Origin: Halomonas stenophila
GTDB lineage: Bacteria > Pseudomonadota > Gammaproteobacteria > Pseudomonadales > Halomonadaceae
DNA length: 64,000 nucleotides
Direction of reading: 5' to 3'
NCBI RefSeq assembly: GCF_014192275.1
Contig: NZ_JACHXR010000010.1
Coordinates: 78,288-142,287, forward strand
Shown here: in pieces, positions 9,775-19,302 of the stretch
How positions within the stretch are numbered: the stretch's first letter is position 1
How the letters are laid out: each line of letters starts with the position of its first letter
Program-made: the position numbers and the translations under genes
Notes under the pieces: generated by a model
Database searches by the model: none
Told to the model about the DNA's origin: nothing
The model's input: the letters and a program-made list of their open reading frames with translations, nothing else

Positions 9775-12700
9775 TCACTCGATATCGAGCTGGCCACTGT
9801 CGATCAGGGACTGAATGAAGGCGGAGGAATCGGCGCCCTCCATGCTGACGCCATTCAAGGCGATGACCTGGTCCGACTCCGCCGAACTGAAGCCGTCACT
9901 GAAGGCGCCACTGGTACTGACGTGCAGCAGCGTGTTGCCTTGACCATCGTCGATGGCATGGAGGTAGTTGGCGAAGTCCGAGCCGGCATCGCTGTCCTGC
10001 AACAGGTCACTCAGCAGGAGCGCATCGCCCTCGTCGGCTTCGTTCAGGTTGAAGTCGGCGACGAGATCGGAAGCGGGCGTCCCCGGCACGCCTTGATCGC
10101 CCCCGTCGCCGAACTGCCAGGCGAAGGTATCGGCACCCAGGCCACCGGCCAGGACATCGTCGCCTTGTCCGCCCATCAGGGTATCGTCACCCTCGAGACC
10201 GAACAGGCTGTCATCCTCGCCGGTGCCCGACAGCCTATTGTCCTGACTGTCACCCACGATGCTCTCCGAATCGGGGTAAAGGGTGATAGCGACCCGACCA
10301 TCGAGGTTGTCACCATCCGCATCCTCTCCGGTGACCGGCAGCTCGAAGCTCACGGGAGAAAGGCTCGGCTCCACACCATAGCTGAAGCCTCCCAGCTTGA
10401 GGCTGGTGGTAGCGCCATCGGCCAGTTCGGCCCCCTCGATCTCGACGGCATTGAAGGCCTCGGGATCCAGGCTGCCATCGACGCTGACGATCGCGAAGCT
10501 CCAGCCATCCTGGAGCCCCTCGACCCGCACCGAGCCGTCGGCGCGGGCGGTGACATGACCCGACTGTTCGATGCCGGTCTCGTCGTAGATCCTGACCTCG
10601 CCGGCGGCGAGGGACAGCTGACCCTCGCCGCCGGGGCCGGAGACCAGGGACTGCGTCTGGTCCGTGGCAGCATTCTCCAGCCCCATGGAATAGATCCGCA
10701 GGTAGAAGCTCGCTTCCTTGCCACCGGAGACGACGATACTCTGCGAAAAGGCCAGGGTCTGCTGATACCCATCGAAGCTGTACGACTCGGCATTCCGGGT
10801 GTCATCGACCGAGAGATTGTTGACCAGGTCAAAGCGCACGATCTCGCCGCTGGAAATCTCGGCCCCCTGGCCAACCCCCAGGGTCGCGTTGGTAGTGTTG
10901 ACGGTACCCTGGTCCGTATCGTCCAGGGGAAGGATCTCCGAGGACACCAGGACATCATCCGTGCCATCCGGATCCGGCGCCTGCTTGGTGCCGATATTCA
11001 GCCCCTTGAAGGCGACATTGCCACCCCCGATACCATCCAGCTCGGTCACCGTGGTGAGCTTGCCGTCCGTCATGAAGGAGCCCGAGAAGACCGTGTAGGC
11101 GACATTGCCCTCGGTATCGATCGTCGCCTCGAAGCCGATGTCACCACTCTCGGTGACGGCCTGGATGCCGTGGTGGGTGTCGTCCGTGTACTGGAGATAA
11201 AGCGCCTCGTTATGGAGGTAGAGCTGATCTCCCTCGACGCCGAGGAAGGCCTGCTTGCCATCCACCAGCGCCAGGTCGAAGACGATATCGCCGAGCCCAT
11301 CCGTGCCCGGCAGGAAGTTCAGTGACTGCGTCACAGGCTGCTGTGTCGCTTCCGCCGCATCGACCGCCAGCAGGACATGGGCGGCCTGGGGGAAGAAGGC
11401 TTTGGGGCCGTCGTCATCGAACAGGAGGTTGCCGCCCAGATCCATCGTCTCGCTGTCGCTGGCCGTGTCACCCTCGCCGTCGGTGATGATCACCGTGCCC
11501 ACCAGGTTCACCAGCCCCGTGTCCAGCCCTTGCCGGTCACTGGCGTAGTCGCCGGTATCGGCGGTGTCGTGGTCGAGCGCCGCCCTCTGAGTCAGGGTCA
11601 CGCTGCCGCTGGCATCCACCGCCAGGGTGAAGACGGTGTTGACGTCGGCCACCGCAGCGGCGCTCGCGGCCGTGGCGCCGATGACCTCGCCGCCGACCAG
11701 GTAGAGATAGACGGGATCGCCACCACTGGTCAGGCCCGAGTCGCTGCCGTCGGCCGCCGCCAGTTCGAGCGCATAGCTCCAGTTGGTGGTGCCGGCTCCG
11801 TCGGCGCCATAGGCACTGCTGCCCACCGTGAAGGCAGCGGCAAAGCTGGCCGTGGCGGTGTCGGTGAGCTCGGCGTCCTGGGTGTTGAGGGTCACGCCGT
11901 CGCCATCGGACACGCTGGCCGTGATGCTCGGGCCGTCGTCGTTGATGCTGAGGGTCAGGGTCGCCTCCGGCGAGACATCGCCGTCGTCGTCGGTGACCCG
12001 CACCGCGAACGGCTCCTGCACCCGGTCGGCGTCGCCCGTCAGGCCGGTACCGGCATGGTCCAGGGTGTTGGCGTCGAGGCTGTAGCGCCAGCCGCCGTCT
12101 GTGTCGACCGTCAGGGTGCCATGGGCGCCCTGCACGGTGGTGCCGTCGGCGGTGATGGCGATCCAGGCGCCGTTGGCGTCCTGCACCTCGATCAGCGCCA
12201 GTTGATCGTCGCCGGTGTCGATCTGCAGGCGGCCGCTGGTGGTCGTAGTGCCGCCGCCGCTGCCCTCGGGCAGCGCGGACTCCCAGACCACGTCGCCGTC
12301 GCCACCGGGGTCGGGCGTGGCCACCGTCGGCACATCATCGGGATCTTCCGTCGCCACGCCGTCGCCATCGAGATCCTCGGGGCCCACCACCGGCACATCA
12401 TCGGGATCTTCCGTCGCCACGCCGTCGCCATCGAGATCCTCGGCGCCCACCACCGGCACATCATCGGAGTCTTCCACCGCCACGGCCCCGCCCTCGAGCG
12501 GGACCTCGTCGGGTCCCTCCAGCGCCGTGGCAGCGAAGTCGAAGGTCAGCGGATCGACGCTCTCGCTGATTCGCGCCAGGCGCACGAAACCGTGCCCCCC
12601 ATCACTGCCACCGCCGGCCCCGGCCCCGGCCGCGGTCGCGTCCAGATCCTCGAGCAGGTCCCCCCGGCCCTCGCCGATGGCCGTCAGCAGGGCCTCGAGG

Positions 12701-12960
12701 TCCGCATCCTGGGCGCTGGCATCCGCCGCCTCGACAGCCGCATCGGGGGCGAGCTCGGGCGTCATGACGACCTCCCGGCCTTCGCCGATCGTCGTCGGCT
12801 CGAGAGGGTCGCCGAAGTCGAGTATCACCCGGCCATTGTCCGAGGTGACGAGGGTCTCACCCTCCTGCAGGCTGTCGCCGACGCGGAGTTCACGCAGCTG
12901 GCCGTCGGCGTCACGTGCCCAGGCCTGACCGGTGATGGAAAGAACGGTGGCGATGGTCAT
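9775..12960 (-). CDS. Compact LapA-class adhesin: retention module, T1SS repeats, RTX C-terminus
   Basis: A secreted, surface-retained type I secretion substrate of 1061 residues. The first ~105 residues form the retention module that lodges in the TolC pore (MTIATVLSITGQAWARD...). It is followed by a linker with the LapG site TAAG at residues 109-112 in LEDLDATAAGAGAG. Then come an acidic 21-residue tandem repeat (DGDGVATEDPDDVPVVG), at least two VCBS/T1SS-143-type domains (e.g. DGGWRYSLDANTLDHAG), and a C-terminal RTX run (LFGLEGDDTLMGGQGDDVLAGG) ending in the usual secretion signal region. It is far shorter than classic LapA proteins (thousands of residues). It lies directly downstream of its presumed transporter genes. 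Confidence 0.92.
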   Translation of the reverse strand: MTIATVLSITGQAWARDADGQLRELRVGDSLQEGETLVTSDNGRVILDFGDPLEPTTIGEGREVVMTPELAPDAAVEAADASAQDADLEALLTAIGEGRGDLLEDLDATAAGAGAGGGSDGGHGFVRLARISESVDPLTFDFAATALEGPDEVPLEGGAVAVEDSDDVPVVGAEDLDGDGVATEDPDDVPVVGPEDLDGDGVATEDPDDVPTVATPDPGGDGDVVWESALPEGSGGGTTTTSGRLQIDTGDDQLALIEVQDANGAWIAITADGTTVQGAHGTLTVDTDGGWRYSLDANTLDHAGTGLTGDADRVQEPFAVRVTDDDGDVSPEATLTLSINDDGPSITASVSDGDGVTLNTQDAELTDTATASFAAAFTVGSSAYGADGAGTTNWSYALELAAADGSDSGLTSGGDPVYLYLVGGEVIGATAASAAAVADVNTVFTLAVDASGSVTLTQRAALDHDTADTGDYASDRQGLDTGLVNLVGTVIITDGEGDTASDSETMDLGGNLLFDDDGPKAFFPQAAHVLLAVDAAEATQQPVTQSLNFLPGTDGLGDIVFDLALVDGKQAFLGVEGDQLYLHNEALYLQYTDDTHHGIQAVTESGDIGFEATIDTEGNVAYTVFSGSFMTDGKLTTVTELDGIGGGNVAFKGLNIGTKQAPDPDGTDDVLVSSEILPLDDTDQGTVNTTNATLGVGQGAEISSGEIVRFDLVNNLSVDDTRNAESYSFDGYQQTLAFSQSIVVSGGKEASFYLRIYSMGLENAATDQTQSLVSGPGGEGQLSLAAGEVRIYDETGIEQSGHVTARADGSVRVEGLQDGWSFAIVSVDGSLDPEAFNAVEIEGAELADGATTSLKLGGFSYGVEPSLSPVSFELPVTGEDADGDNLDGRVAITLYPDSESIVGDSQDNRLSGTGEDDSLFGLEGDDTLMGGQGDDVLAGGLGADTFAWQFGDGGDQGVPGTPASDLVADFNLNEADEGDALLLSDLLQDSDAGSDFANYLHAIDDGQGNTLLHVSTSGAFSDGFSSAESDQVIALNGVSMEGADSSAFIQSLIDSGQLDIE
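12328..12474 (-). repeat. 63-bp tandem repeat inside the adhesin gene
   Basis: A 63-bp unit begins at 12328, 12391 and 12454 (each starting CGGCACATCATCGG on the plus strand). The first two units are nearly identical and the third is partial. It encodes 21 residues with the core DLDGDGVATEDPDDVPVVG, just after the retention-module linker. The near identity points to recent duplication and possible copy-number variation. Confidence 0.9.
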
Positions 12961-13129
12961 GGCATGCTCCCTTGATAGACACCAGCCGAGACACGAGGCG
13001 GTACTACTCGGCCCTCATACCTTCAAGTTAGGGGGTGGAGCCATGCATCGGTATTGGACCGATGGACAGGGTGACAAGGGGTAACAGGGGCAAGCCGTCA
13101 CCCGGCCGAGTCGCGACAGGGGGCGGCGA

Positions 13130-13744
13130 TCACAGCGCATTCTGTTCCTGGCGGGAGAGCTTGAGGATCAGCTGCATGCGGTCGCGCACGCCGAGCTTGC
13201 GAAACACGGCCCCCAGGTGTGCCTTGACCGTTCGCTCGGTGATGGCCAGGCGCCTGGCCACGGCCTTGTTGCTCAGCCCCTCGGCCACGGCCAGTGCCAC
13301 CGCCCGCTCGCGTTCGGTCAGGCACGCCAGGGTCTCCTCCTGCAACATGGCCTCGCCTCCCAGGGTGCGGAAGGCACCGCCCACCACCCGGGCGAGCAGT
13401 TCCGGCCAGACCCAGATGCCCTGGTGGGTCACCACCGTCTCCACCTGGCGCAACAGCTCGGGCGGCGAGAGGGCATGGGCATAGCCCCGGGCGCCGGCCC
13501 CCAGCGCCTGGAAGGCCTCGAGGGAATTCGGCGCATGGCTCAGCACACAGAGGATGGCACCACGTTGACTGAGGGTGGCGACGAGTCTCGGCCAGGCCTC
13601 CAGGTCGCTCATCACCCAGACCCGGTCTCCGGTACCGGCCTGAGCCCGCGCCTGGCCGGGCCCGACCAGTCGGGCCTCGGCGAAGGCCTCGCGCCAACGA
13701 GGCATCTCGTCGCCTCCCCGGCACACGAACAGCTGCGCCATCAT
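13130..13744 (-). CDS. LuxR-type regulator with degenerate receiver domain
   Basis: A 204-residue cytoplasmic transcription factor. The C-terminal part is a LuxR/FixJ helix-turn-helix (LTERERAVALAVAEGLSNKA, then ITERTVKAHLGAVFRKLGV). The N-terminal ~120 residues have the alpha/beta rhythm of a receiver domain (VWVMSD..., ILCVLSHAP, LGAGARGYAHALSP). The acidic pocket and phosphoryl Asp are not clearly kept, so phosphorylation is doubtful. It resembles regulators such as LuxR/CsgD-type proteins linked to biofilm genes. It overlaps the membrane-fusion gene by four bases and lies just upstream of the adhesin gene, so it probably regulates this locus; targets are inferred. Confidence 0.82.
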   Translation of the reverse strand: MMAQLFVCRGGDEMPRWREAFAEARLVGPGQARAQAGTGDRVWVMSDLEAWPRLVATLSQRGAILCVLSHAPNSLEAFQALGAGARGYAHALSPPELLRQVETVVTHQGIWVWPELLARVVGGAFRTLGGEAMLQEETLACLTERERAVALAVAEGLSNKAVARRLAITERTVKAHLGAVFRKLGVRDRMQLILKLSRQEQNAL

Positions 13745-15168
13745 CGCTCTCCCATGGCATTGTCCCAGACCCGCAGGACCGGCTGGAGAAGGTACTGCAT
13801 TACCGTGCGCTTGCCGGTGAGGATATCCACCTGAGCGGTCATTCCGGGAATCACGTCCAGCGCCTCGTGCGCGTTGCCGCCCTCCCGGGTACGGACCCGA
13901 ACCAGATAGAAGGTGTTGCCCTCCTCGTCGGTGATGGTGTCGGCGCTGATATGGTCGAGCTCGGCTTCCAGGCCACCGTAGATGGCGAAATCGTAGGCGG
14001 TGAGCTTGATGATCGCCGGCTGCCCCGGATGCAGGAAGGCGATGTCCTGGGGGGCGATGCGCGCCTCCACCAGCAGGGCATCGTCGGTGGGCACGATATC
14101 GACCACCTCCTGGCCAGGCTGCACCACGCCCCCGAGGGTGGTGACCCCCAGGCGCTGCACGACCCCCTCGACGGGCGAACGGATCTCCGCCAGCCGCACC
14201 CGATCCTCGAGGCCGGTACTCGATTCATCCAGCGCCCCCAGCTCCCCGAGCGTCCGGGAGAGCTCATTGCGCCACTCGTTGCGGGCTTCCAGGGTCACCT
14301 CGCGGAGTTGCGCCTGGGCCTCCTCGATGGCGGCCTGCAGCCGCTCCACCTGGGACGCCGCCTGGTTCCGCTCGCCGCTGGCCTGGGAGACCTCGCGCTG
14401 CAGCCGCAGCACCTCGACCTCGGAGACCGCCCCGCTCTCCAGCAGCGGGCGGGTCAGGTTCAGCTCCCGGCCAGCCATGTCCAGATCCCGCGCCGCGGTA
14501 TCACGCCGCGATCGGGCCTCGTCCAGCTCGGCGCGACGCTGCGCCAGGCGCTCCTCGAGGATGTTCCTCTGCTCGGCCAGCGCCTCCAGGCTGCTCTCGT
14601 AGAGCTCCCGCTCCCGGGCCACGAGTTCCGGAGCCTCCTCGCCCAGTGACGCGGAGGGCGTGAACTCGGACGCCGTGACCAGCGCCCTCAGGCGCTCGGC
14701 GCGGGCCTCGAGGGCCTGGGCCTTGGCGCGGTTCTCCCGGAAGGTGGCCAGGAAGCGCGTCGGGTCGATGCGCATCAGCAGCTGCCCCGCCACCACCCGG
14801 TCGCCCTCCGCGACCAGGATCTCCTGCACCACCCCGCCATCGAAGGACTGCACCCTCTGCAGCTGGCTGGAGGGGATCACCCGCCCGACCCCGCGGGTCA
14901 CCTCGTCGATGGCGGCAAAGGCCGACCAGGCAATGAGGGCCGCCACCGCCAGCAGCACCCCATAGAGGAAGGCCCTGGCCCGCAACGGATCCTGCTGCAA
15001 CCGGGCCCAGTCGGCGTCGCTCGCCCAGTCGCGATCGAGATGCGCCGCCGTCACGCGGCGGGCGAAGAGGCGATCGATGAAGGGCCGGAAGGGACGTCCG
15101 CCGGTCTCGGAGAACCGACCAATGGCCTCGAACCCCTGCTGCTCGGCACTGCGACGCGAGGACCTCAT
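13741..15168 (-). CDS. lapC: Type I secretion membrane fusion protein (HlyD/LapC type)
   Basis: The periplasmic adaptor that links the ABC transporter at 15165-17342 to the TolC-type channel. The 475-residue product has a cytoplasmic N-terminus, one TM helix (about 70-92, AFLYGVLLAVAALIAWSAFA), a lipoyl/barrel half-motif (VQSFDGGVVQEILVAEGDRV), a long coiled-coil hairpin (about 150-310, rich in Glu, Arg and Ala), and the second lipoyl half (IRSPVEGVVQRLGVTTLG), then the barrel domain with the HlyD-family signature region ending IPGMTAQVDILTGKRTV. Its start overlaps the transporter stop and its stop overlaps the LuxR gene, so the three are coupled. Confidence 0.93.
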   Translation of the reverse strand: MRSSRRSAEQQGFEAIGRFSETGGRPFRPFIDRLFARRVTAAHLDRDWASDADWARLQQDPLRARAFLYGVLLAVAALIAWSAFAAIDEVTRGVGRVIPSSQLQRVQSFDGGVVQEILVAEGDRVVAGQLLMRIDPTRFLATFRENRAKAQALEARAERLRALVTASEFTPSASLGEEAPELVARERELYESSLEALAEQRNILEERLAQRRAELDEARSRRDTAARDLDMAGRELNLTRPLLESGAVSEVEVLRLQREVSQASGERNQAASQVERLQAAIEEAQAQLREVTLEARNEWRNELSRTLGELGALDESSTGLEDRVRLAEIRSPVEGVVQRLGVTTLGGVVQPGQEVVDIVPTDDALLVEARIAPQDIAFLHPGQPAIIKLTAYDFAIYGGLEAELDHISADTITDEEGNTFYLVRVRTREGGNAHEALDVIPGMTAQVDILTGKRTVMQYLLQPVLRVWDNAMGER

Positions 15169-17342
15169 CCGCCGGCCCTCCCGATCTGGCCCTTGCGCAG
15201 GGCCTCCACCACCGTGTCCCGGGGCCCGTCGGCCACGACCCTGCCGGCGTCGATGACGACGATGCGATCGACCAGGGACAGCAGCGAGGTGCGATGGGTC
15301 ACCACCACCATGGTCTTGCCCTGGGCATAGCGCTTGAGCCTGGCCTTGAAGGCCTCCTCGCTGGAGTGGTCCATGGAACTCGACGGCTCGTCGAGCAGCA
15401 GTACCTGGGGGTCATGGACCAGGGCCCGGGCGATGGCCACGGCCTGGCGCTGCCCGCCCGAGAGCCGTCGCCCCCGCTCGCCGACGTTCAGCGCGACGCC
15501 CTGGGGATGCCCATTCACCAGCTCTTCGAGGCCGCCGAGCTCGATGGCACGCAGCAGCGCCTCGTCCTCGACGCCATCGCTGCCCCCACCGGCCACGATG
15601 TTGTCCCGCAAGCTGCCATGGAACAGGCTCACGTCCTGGGGCACATAGCCGATATGGCGCCGCAGCTGGATGGGGTCGAACTGGCGAATGTCCACGTCGT
15701 CGAGCCTCACCGCCCCGCTGGAAGGCACATACAGGCCCAGTACGAGCTTGTTGAGGGTGGTCTTGCCGCAACCGACCCGACCCAGCAGCGCCACCTTCTC
15801 GCCCGCCTCGATGCTCAGCGACACGTCCCGCAGGGCATCCTGCTCCTCCCCGGGATAGCGGAAGGTCACCTTGTCGAAGCGGATATCGCCCCGGACCACC
15901 GGGCGATCGATGAAGCGCTGTCCGTCCGGTCGCTCGACCGGCAGCTGCATCACCTCCTCCAGGGACCGCAGGGCCGTGGCCGACTGGTGGTACTGGGCCA
16001 GGAGCGCCGCCGCCTGGCTCACCGGCGCCATGGCCCGGGAGGAGAGCAGGTAGGCGGCGATCAGGCCGCCCTGGGTCAGCTGGCCGTCGATGATCAGGTA
16101 GACCCCGATGAGAATCACCACGACCGCCACGCTATGCTGGGCCCACAACGCCACACTGGATACCGAGGAACTCACCAGCCTCAGCTGGGCCGCGGTGCGC
16201 GAGAGGAAGGCCGAGGCCCGCTCCCAGGTGCCCTGGATGCGGCTCTCGCCGCGCAGCGTCTTGACGGTCTCGAGCTGGGAGACCGACTCCACCAGGGTGG
16301 CATTGCGCTGGGCACTCGCCCGCCAGGTCGTCTCGGACAGCTCGTGCAGCTTGCCCTGTGCCGCCAGGGCATAGAGCAGCACGAAGGCGATGCCGACCAG
16401 CACCGGAATCACCAGCGGCGGCCCGATCAGGGCGATGATGCCGGCGAACAGCAGCACGAAGGGCAGGTCGACCAATCCGACCACCGTGGCGGAGCCGATG
16501 AAGGCGCGCACCGACTCGAAGGATTGTAGCGTCGCCGCGAAGGAGCCGGTGGAAGCGGGTCGTGCCGCCATGCGCAGTCCCAGCACCCGGGACATGATCG
16601 CCGAGGACAGCTTGACGTCGGCCCGGCTCGCCGCCAGGTCGACGAAGGCATTGCGCATCAGGCGCAGGGCCAGGTCGAAGCACAGCACCACGAAGATGCC
16701 CACCGCGAGCACCCAGAGCGTCTCGGTGGCATGGTTGGGCACCACCCGGTCGTAGACGTTGAGCACGAACAGCGGCATGGCGACCGCGAACAGGTTGATC
16801 ACCACGGAGCCGGCGATCACGTCTCGATAGAGCCGGCGGTTCTCGCGGATCACGCCCCAGAACCAGTGCCGTGAGGACTGGCGCCGGACCTCCGGGCCTC
16901 GGGCATCGAAGCGAAAGCGCGGACGCACGTAGATGGCCTGGCCGCTGTAGCTGCGCTGCAAGCCGTCGAGTTCGACCTCGGTCTCGGCCTCGCCGAGCTC
17001 GGGAAAGATCACCCGGGCGCGGCGGGACCTCAGGTCGAGGGCCACCAGTACGCAGGCTCGCCCGGGCTCGAGCAGCAACACGGCCGGGAACAGGGCGGGA
17101 TTCAACTGCACCAGGCGGGACTTGACGATTCGTGCCGACATGCCGGCACGGGCCGCCGCTCTGGGGAAGACCCCCGGGGTGAGCCGCCCGGCCTCCAGGG
17201 GCAGGCCGGCGGTCAGCGCTTCCGCGCTGACGTCATGATCATGGACGAGGGCGAGCGTCTGCAGGCACGCCAGCAGTTCGTCACTAATCGCCGAGCCGGC
17301 ACCGACGCCCTCTCCCAGGGTTTCCTGTTGTGTCACGGACAC
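15165..17342 (-). CDS. lapB: Type I secretion ABC permease/ATPase with C39-like domain (LapB type)
   Basis: The 725-residue inner-membrane exporter energises secretion of the adhesin. Residues ~20-150 form a C39 peptidase-like domain that lacks the catalytic Cys context (no GxxC/A signature), as in HlyB/LapB, so it should bind but not cut substrate. Six TM helices follow (about 175-450). The nucleotide-binding domain has Walker A GRVGCGKTT (K527), the signature LSGGQRQAVAIARAL, Walker B VLLLDEPSSSMD and a switch His in VVTHR. The start lies 49 bp downstream of the TolC-type gene's stop, and the stop overlaps the fusion protein gene. Assignment to the adhesin is from gene order. Confidence 0.93.
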   Translation of the reverse strand: MSVTQQETLGEGVGAGSAISDELLACLQTLALVHDHDVSAEALTAGLPLEAGRLTPGVFPRAAARAGMSARIVKSRLVQLNPALFPAVLLLEPGRACVLVALDLRSRRARVIFPELGEAETEVELDGLQRSYSGQAIYVRPRFRFDARGPEVRRQSSRHWFWGVIRENRRLYRDVIAGSVVINLFAVAMPLFVLNVYDRVVPNHATETLWVLAVGIFVVLCFDLALRLMRNAFVDLAASRADVKLSSAIMSRVLGLRMAARPASTGSFAATLQSFESVRAFIGSATVVGLVDLPFVLLFAGIIALIGPPLVIPVLVGIAFVLLYALAAQGKLHELSETTWRASAQRNATLVESVSQLETVKTLRGESRIQGTWERASAFLSRTAAQLRLVSSSVSSVALWAQHSVAVVVILIGVYLIIDGQLTQGGLIAAYLLSSRAMAPVSQAAALLAQYHQSATALRSLEEVMQLPVERPDGQRFIDRPVVRGDIRFDKVTFRYPGEEQDALRDVSLSIEAGEKVALLGRVGCGKTTLNKLVLGLYVPSSGAVRLDDVDIRQFDPIQLRRHIGYVPQDVSLFHGSLRDNIVAGGGSDGVEDEALLRAIELGGLEELVNGHPQGVALNVGERGRRLSGGQRQAVAIARALVHDPQVLLLDEPSSSMDHSSEEAFKARLKRYAQGKTMVVVTHRTSLLSLVDRIVVIDAGRVVADGPRDTVVEALRKGQIGRAGG

Positions 17343-17391
17343 CTCTGCATTCGGTCACGGGCGCCGGGAGCCCGACGACTCCGGCTTGGCC

Positions 17392-19302
17392 TCATCCCGC
17401 GACGCGCCCCTGAAGGCCGGGCGCGCGCTGGCTCAGGTCGAGATGTTCCCCGACCCGCTCCAGGGTGACCTCCACCCGGCGGTTCTGACCCCGTCCCTCC
17501 ACGGTGTCATTGGTGGCCACCGGACGACGCGACCCGAACCCTTCGGTCTCGATCAGGCCGGCCGAGACGCCCTGGGCCACCAGATACTCCCCCACGCTCT
17601 CGGCACGCCGCCGCGACAGCGGCTCGTTGATGGCATCGGTCCCCGTGGCATCGGCATGGCCGGCGATGTACACGCGCACCAGGTCGTTGCGCGCGCGAAT
17701 CCGCTCGGCCAGCGAGCGCAGCTCCTCGCGGGCCTCGAGGCTCAGCTCGGCGCTGTTGATCTCGAACAGGGCATCGGCGGAGAGGGTCACGTCCGGGGCC
17801 CGGGTCGGGGCCGGGGTGATGCCGTCGGTGAAGTCCGCCAGGGTATAGCCGCTGGGTCCCGGCGCCGGACAGATCGTCTCGGGGTCGAGTCGAACGCCCT
17901 CGCCGCCCAGTTCCGACAGGCTGGGCAGATCGTCGCGGCGCACCTCCAGCACCTGCATCAGCTGGCCCATCGCGGCCAGGGTACGGGCGTCGGCCAGGGC
18001 CACGTCATACTGGGCGTTGACATGGGCACGGCTGGCCTCGAAGAACTCGTTCTCGGTGTCGAGCACATCGAGCAGGCTGCGCTGGCCGATATCGAACTGC
18101 TGCTGGTAGGCTCCGCGCACCCGGTCGGTGGACTGGCGATGCTGATTGAGGTAGGCCAGCTGCTCGCGCAGCCGCCGGGTATCGTTGTAAGCGACCTGGA
18201 TGGTCTGGCGGAGATCCACGCAGGCCTTCTCGCGCAGGTCGATGGCCTGCTCGACCCGGTCGCTGGCGGCACGGAACTCCGCCAGGTCGCTGCCACCACG
18301 GTACAGGTTCATGCTGGCCACCAGCTCGATGCTGTGGCGGTCCTGCCGCTCGTCCGGCGTCAACAGGCTGGTGCTGTCGCCATCCTGATAGGTGCCGGTA
18401 CGCCCCACCAGGTCGAGCCGGGGCTGGAAGTCGGACCGGGTGCCGCGTCGCTGCGCCCGGGAAGCGGCGATGTTCTCGATGGCGGCGTGGAATTCCGGGT
18501 TGCCCTGGAAGGCCAGGTCGAGGGCCCGGGAGACATCGGCGGGTAGCCGGTCGTCGAAGGTCGGTGCCGGCGCCAGGCTCGCCGCCGGGAGATCGCCGAC
18601 GATGCGCTGATAGCGGGCGGTCACGTCATGCAGGTTGGACGCCTCGGTCATCAGGTTGGACTCGGCCAGGGCCAGGCGGCCGCTGATCTGTTCCAGGTCG
18701 ACCCGGCGACCGGCCCCGGACGCCACCCGCAGCTCGATCTGGTTGAAGACTTCCAGGTGCTTGCGATAGTTGTCCTGGGCGAGCCGCACCAGCTCGCGGT
18801 AACGCTGCACATCGAGGTAGGCCCGGGCGGCCTCCAGGGCCACCTCCTCACTGGCGCCGAGCAGCTCGTAGTAGCGCACCCGTTCCGCGCGGTCGAGGCG
18901 CTCGACCTCGCTGCGGGTGGCGAAGCCGTCGTAGAGCATCTGGGTCAAGGCCAGCTCGGCGTAATCGGTGTCGTAGCTACCCCGCCCATCGTTCTCGCGA
19001 TCCTCGATGCCCACCCCGGCATTGACGTCGACGCTGGGCAGGTAGTTGCCCCAGGCCGCGCGGGCATCATGTCCCGAGGCCTGGAAGGAGCGCCAGGCGG
19101 CCTGGACCTCGGGATTGGTGGAAATGGCCTGTTGCACCACCTGCCGAAGGTCGGCGGCGCCTGGCGACATCAACCCGGAGGGCAACGATTGCGCCACCGC
19201 CGAGGCGAGGGGCAACAGGACCAGGGTGGCACCGGCGGCCACGCCCCTGGCGAGGCGCTTCCCGATCCTGGTCGATGACGGCTTGGTGCGCGCGCGTGTC
19301 AT
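17392..19302 (-). CDS. lapE: TolC-family outer membrane channel fused to an OmpA-like domain
   Basis: A 636-residue protein with a signal peptide (to about residue 38, ASAVAQ). A TolC-type region with two repeats of the helical-barrel pattern (about 50-460, with NPEVQAAW and NPEFHAAIE repeats) makes the outer-membrane exit channel of the type I system and the place where the retention module would sit. After a Pro-rich linker comes an OmpA-like peptidoglycan-binding domain (about 525-620) with the motif GHADATGTDAINEPLSRRRA. The fusion gives the channel its own cell-wall anchor. The start at 19302 has GGGA before it; it is the first gene of the minus-strand secretion operon. Confidence 0.92.
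   Translation of the reverse strand: MTRARTKPSSTRIGKRLARGVAAGATLVLLPLASAVAQSLPSGLMSPGAADLRQVVQQAISTNPEVQAAWRSFQASGHDARAAWGNYLPSVDVNAGVGIEDRENDGRGSYDTDYAELALTQMLYDGFATRSEVERLDRAERVRYYELLGASEEVALEAARAYLDVQRYRELVRLAQDNYRKHLEVFNQIELRVASGAGRRVDLEQISGRLALAESNLMTEASNLHDVTARYQRIVGDLPAASLAPAPTFDDRLPADVSRALDLAFQGNPEFHAAIENIAASRAQRRGTRSDFQPRLDLVGRTGTYQDGDSTSLLTPDERQDRHSIELVASMNLYRGGSDLAEFRAASDRVEQAIDLREKACVDLRQTIQVAYNDTRRLREQLAYLNQHRQSTDRVRGAYQQQFDIGQRSLLDVLDTENEFFEASRAHVNAQYDVALADARTLAAMGQLMQVLEVRRDDLPSLSELGGEGVRLDPETICPAPGPSGYTLADFTDGITPAPTRAPDVTLSADALFEINSAELSLEAREELRSLAERIRARNDLVRVYIAGHADATGTDAINEPLSRRRAESVGEYLVAQGVSAGLIETEGFGSRRPVATNDTVEGRGQNRRVEVTLERVGEHLDLSQRAPGLQGRVAG

Noticed and set aside
12328..12474. 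CRISPR-like repeats
   Set aside because: The repeats are directly adjacent without spacers, in frame, and encode part of the adhesin.
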